A stretch of 14,306 nt of DNA. It comes from JBMNKL01 sp050261495 (GTDB lineage Bacteria; Bacillota; Clostridia; Acetivibrionales; DTU013). Positions 13,255-14,306 of this stretch are shown here, piece after piece. The number at the start of each line of letters is the position of its first letter. The first letter of the stretch is position 1. A program made the translations under genes and the position numbers. Below the pieces are notes generated by a model. It saw only the letters and a program-made list of their open reading frames with translations. It had not been told where the DNA came from and made no database searches. Location of the stretch: NCBI GenBank assembly GCA_050261495.1, contig JBLNDI010000103.1, forward strand, positions 1-14,306, read 5' to 3'.

Positions 13255-14154
13255 TTACATCAATTCCGGGTTCACCAGCGCCCTGTATTGCTGGTTCCTT
13301 GATAAAGCCCTGTTGTAGATCCCGACAATCACATCGTTAATATCCTTCTTTTCGCTTTCATTGTCTATTTCTATATAATCAGGCCTGAACCCGATCAGCA
13401 TTCCATTTTCCTTTCCCAGTGAAGTAAACGGTATCAGCCTGAACCTTGAAAGCCATTCGGAACCGGATATCGCTGCGGTAACCGAATTCAGGTCGTTCTC
13501 AAAGTTCCTCTCGAAAATGTTCTTGATATCCTCCGGGAGCAAATCTTTAATTGCCGAAAACTCAACTACAACCACGGGCATGTTTGTGAGCGGATCATGC
13601 AGCGAATTGCCTGTATCCACAAGGGCGGACAGCCCGATATTTTTCTTGTCAAAAACGATATTAAGCCTGACAAGCAGTTTTTCACGAAGGAATTTATTCT
13701 GTACGGCATCCCATACAATACGCGCAATTATCAGTCCGACGGCAAACGCCAGCAGCAGTTCCGACCATGTCGTGTTCAGAAACGACATCACCAGCACTCC
13801 GTTCCGGATGACACTCCTTTCTTTGTTGAAAAACATCAATGCGAATGCCGCCCCTGCAAAAAGGAAAGTGGTTGCATAAAACAAGGCCAGCGTTTTTAAA
13901 AATGACGCAAGTTTCTTGATGTTAAACGTAACGGCGACCATTACCAGCGATAAAAGAAATTTTGAAAGTACGGTAGTATATATTTTCTTCTCCGGCAGTA
14001 AAATTGTAAACGCCAGGTAGGCCGCTCCCAGGACTGATCCCAGGAAAAGGCGAAAACTGCTTGCCCTGTTTTTTGAAAACTTTGAAGTAACCAAAAGTAT
14101 TAGGTAATTAATAACAATATTCTCAAGTATAACTATATCAAGGTATATTTCCAA
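13255..14154 (-). CDS. spoIIGA: Sporulation sigma-E processing peptidase SpoIIGA
   Basis: SpoIIGA is a membrane-bound aspartic-type protease that removes the pro-sequence of sigma-E in the mother cell. It is activated by the forespore signal protein SpoIIR. The 299-residue product has about five transmembrane helices in its N-terminal half (about 5-22, 35-53, 58-78, 86-107, 131-148). A cytoplasmic C-terminal domain bears the active-site motif ALVDTGNSLHDP with catalytic Asp180. The conserved SRFRLIPFTSLGKENGMLIGF follows, where the family also has conserved residues. The start is TTG at 14154, with GAGGT 6 nt upstream; the nearest upstream ATG runs straight into TGA. It is the first gene of the spoIIGA-sigE operon, with a promoter-like element about 95-128 nt upstream. 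Length is normal for the family. Confidence 0.95.
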   Translation of the reverse strand: MEIYLDIVILENIVINYLILLVTSKFSKNRASSFRLFLGSVLGAAYLAFTILLPEKKIYTTVLSKFLLSLVMVAVTFNIKKLASFLKTLALFYATTFLFAGAAFALMFFNKERSVIRNGVLVMSFLNTTWSELLLAFAVGLIIARIVWDAVQNKFLREKLLVRLNIVFDKKNIGLSALVDTGNSLHDPLTNMPVVVVEFSAIKDLLPEDIKNIFERNFENDLNSVTAAISGSEWLSRFRLIPFTSLGKENGMLIGFRPDYIEIDNESEKKDINDVIVGIYNRALSRNQQYRALVNPELM

Positions 14155-14172
14155 TGTATTACCTCACATGCC

Positions 14173-14187
14173 GTCTGTATGCCAGAC
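14173..14187 (-). promoter_or_regulatory. Hairpin in the spoIIGA leader
   Basis: GTCTG and CAGAC form a perfect 5-bp stem around GCATA on the transcribed strand. The stem ends about 7 nt before the GAGGT ribosome site of a gene that also uses a weak TTG start. It may tune translation; a chance dyad is equally possible. Confidence 0.3.
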
Positions 14188-14249
14188 ATCCCCTATTTTA
14201 CATATATTCATATGCATGTTCATTTATGATATTCCGCGCTTATAACCAA

Positions 14250-14282
14250 ATTATATTTTATGCCCGGTGATTATTGTGTCAC
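14250..14282 (-). promoter_or_regulatory. Candidate Spo0A-type promoter of spoIIGA with long spacer
   Basis: On the minus strand GTGACA (14282-14277) is separated by 21 nt from a perfect TATAAT (14255-14250). In B. subtilis the spoIIG promoter is a sigma-A promoter with an overlong spacer (22 bp) that depends on Spo0A~P. The -35 here overlaps TGTCACA on the other strand, a 5/7 match to the 0A box TGTCGAA. A perfect box is not visible in the 152 bp available. The leader would be about 88 nt. Confidence 0.5.
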
Positions 14283-14306
14283 ATGGTACTGTAGAAATAG
14301 GGAAAT

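Overview
The window is ordinary chromosomal DNA of a motile, endospore-forming Firmicute, most likely a Clostridia member. The Acetivibrio/Ruminiclostridium/Thermoclostridium group is my guess from protein flavour and moderate GC; this is inference, not a search result. All fifteen supported genes lie on the minus strand, so transcription runs from the right edge to the left. I see no tRNA, rRNA, CRISPR array or insertion sequence.

In transcription order the first block is sporulation: spoIIGA (14154-13255), sigE (13195-12464), sigG (12344-11571) and the PRC-barrel gene ylmC/ymxH (11467-11207). SpoIIGA is the membrane protease that matures pro-sigma-E in the mother cell. SigG is the late forespore sigma factor and has its own sigma-F-like promoter between sigE and sigG. 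nrdR (11081-10626), the ribonucleotide-reductase repressor, follows behind an AT-rich palindrome that looks like an operator. The next block is DNA processing and tRNA modification: comM (10489-8954), dprA (8929-7811), topA (7692-5587) and trmFO (5563-4238). A small coiled-coil protein of unknown function follows (4083-3835), then a 346-bp intergenic region with a hairpin and promoter-like elements. The last block is the start of a flagellar basal-body operon: flgB (3488-3075), flgC (3071-2625), fliE (2610-2299), fliF (2255-681) and fliG (654-1), the last cut by the window edge.

The order spoIIGA-sigE-sigG-ylmC ... dprA-topA-trmFO ... flgB-flgC-fliE-fliF-fliG matches, as I recall it, the order in Bacillus subtilis, with the material between compressed. 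The codV/xerC-clpQ-clpY-codY genes that stand between trmFO and flgB in B. subtilis are absent here, and the coiled-coil ORF occupies that place.

I found no previously undescribed multi-gene system. The points worth a second look are regulatory: a spoIIGA promoter with an unusually long spacer, a sigma-F-type sigG promoter, the palindrome/direct-repeat pair before nrdR, the three-arm competing hairpin and promoter region before flgB, and the codY-locus replacement.
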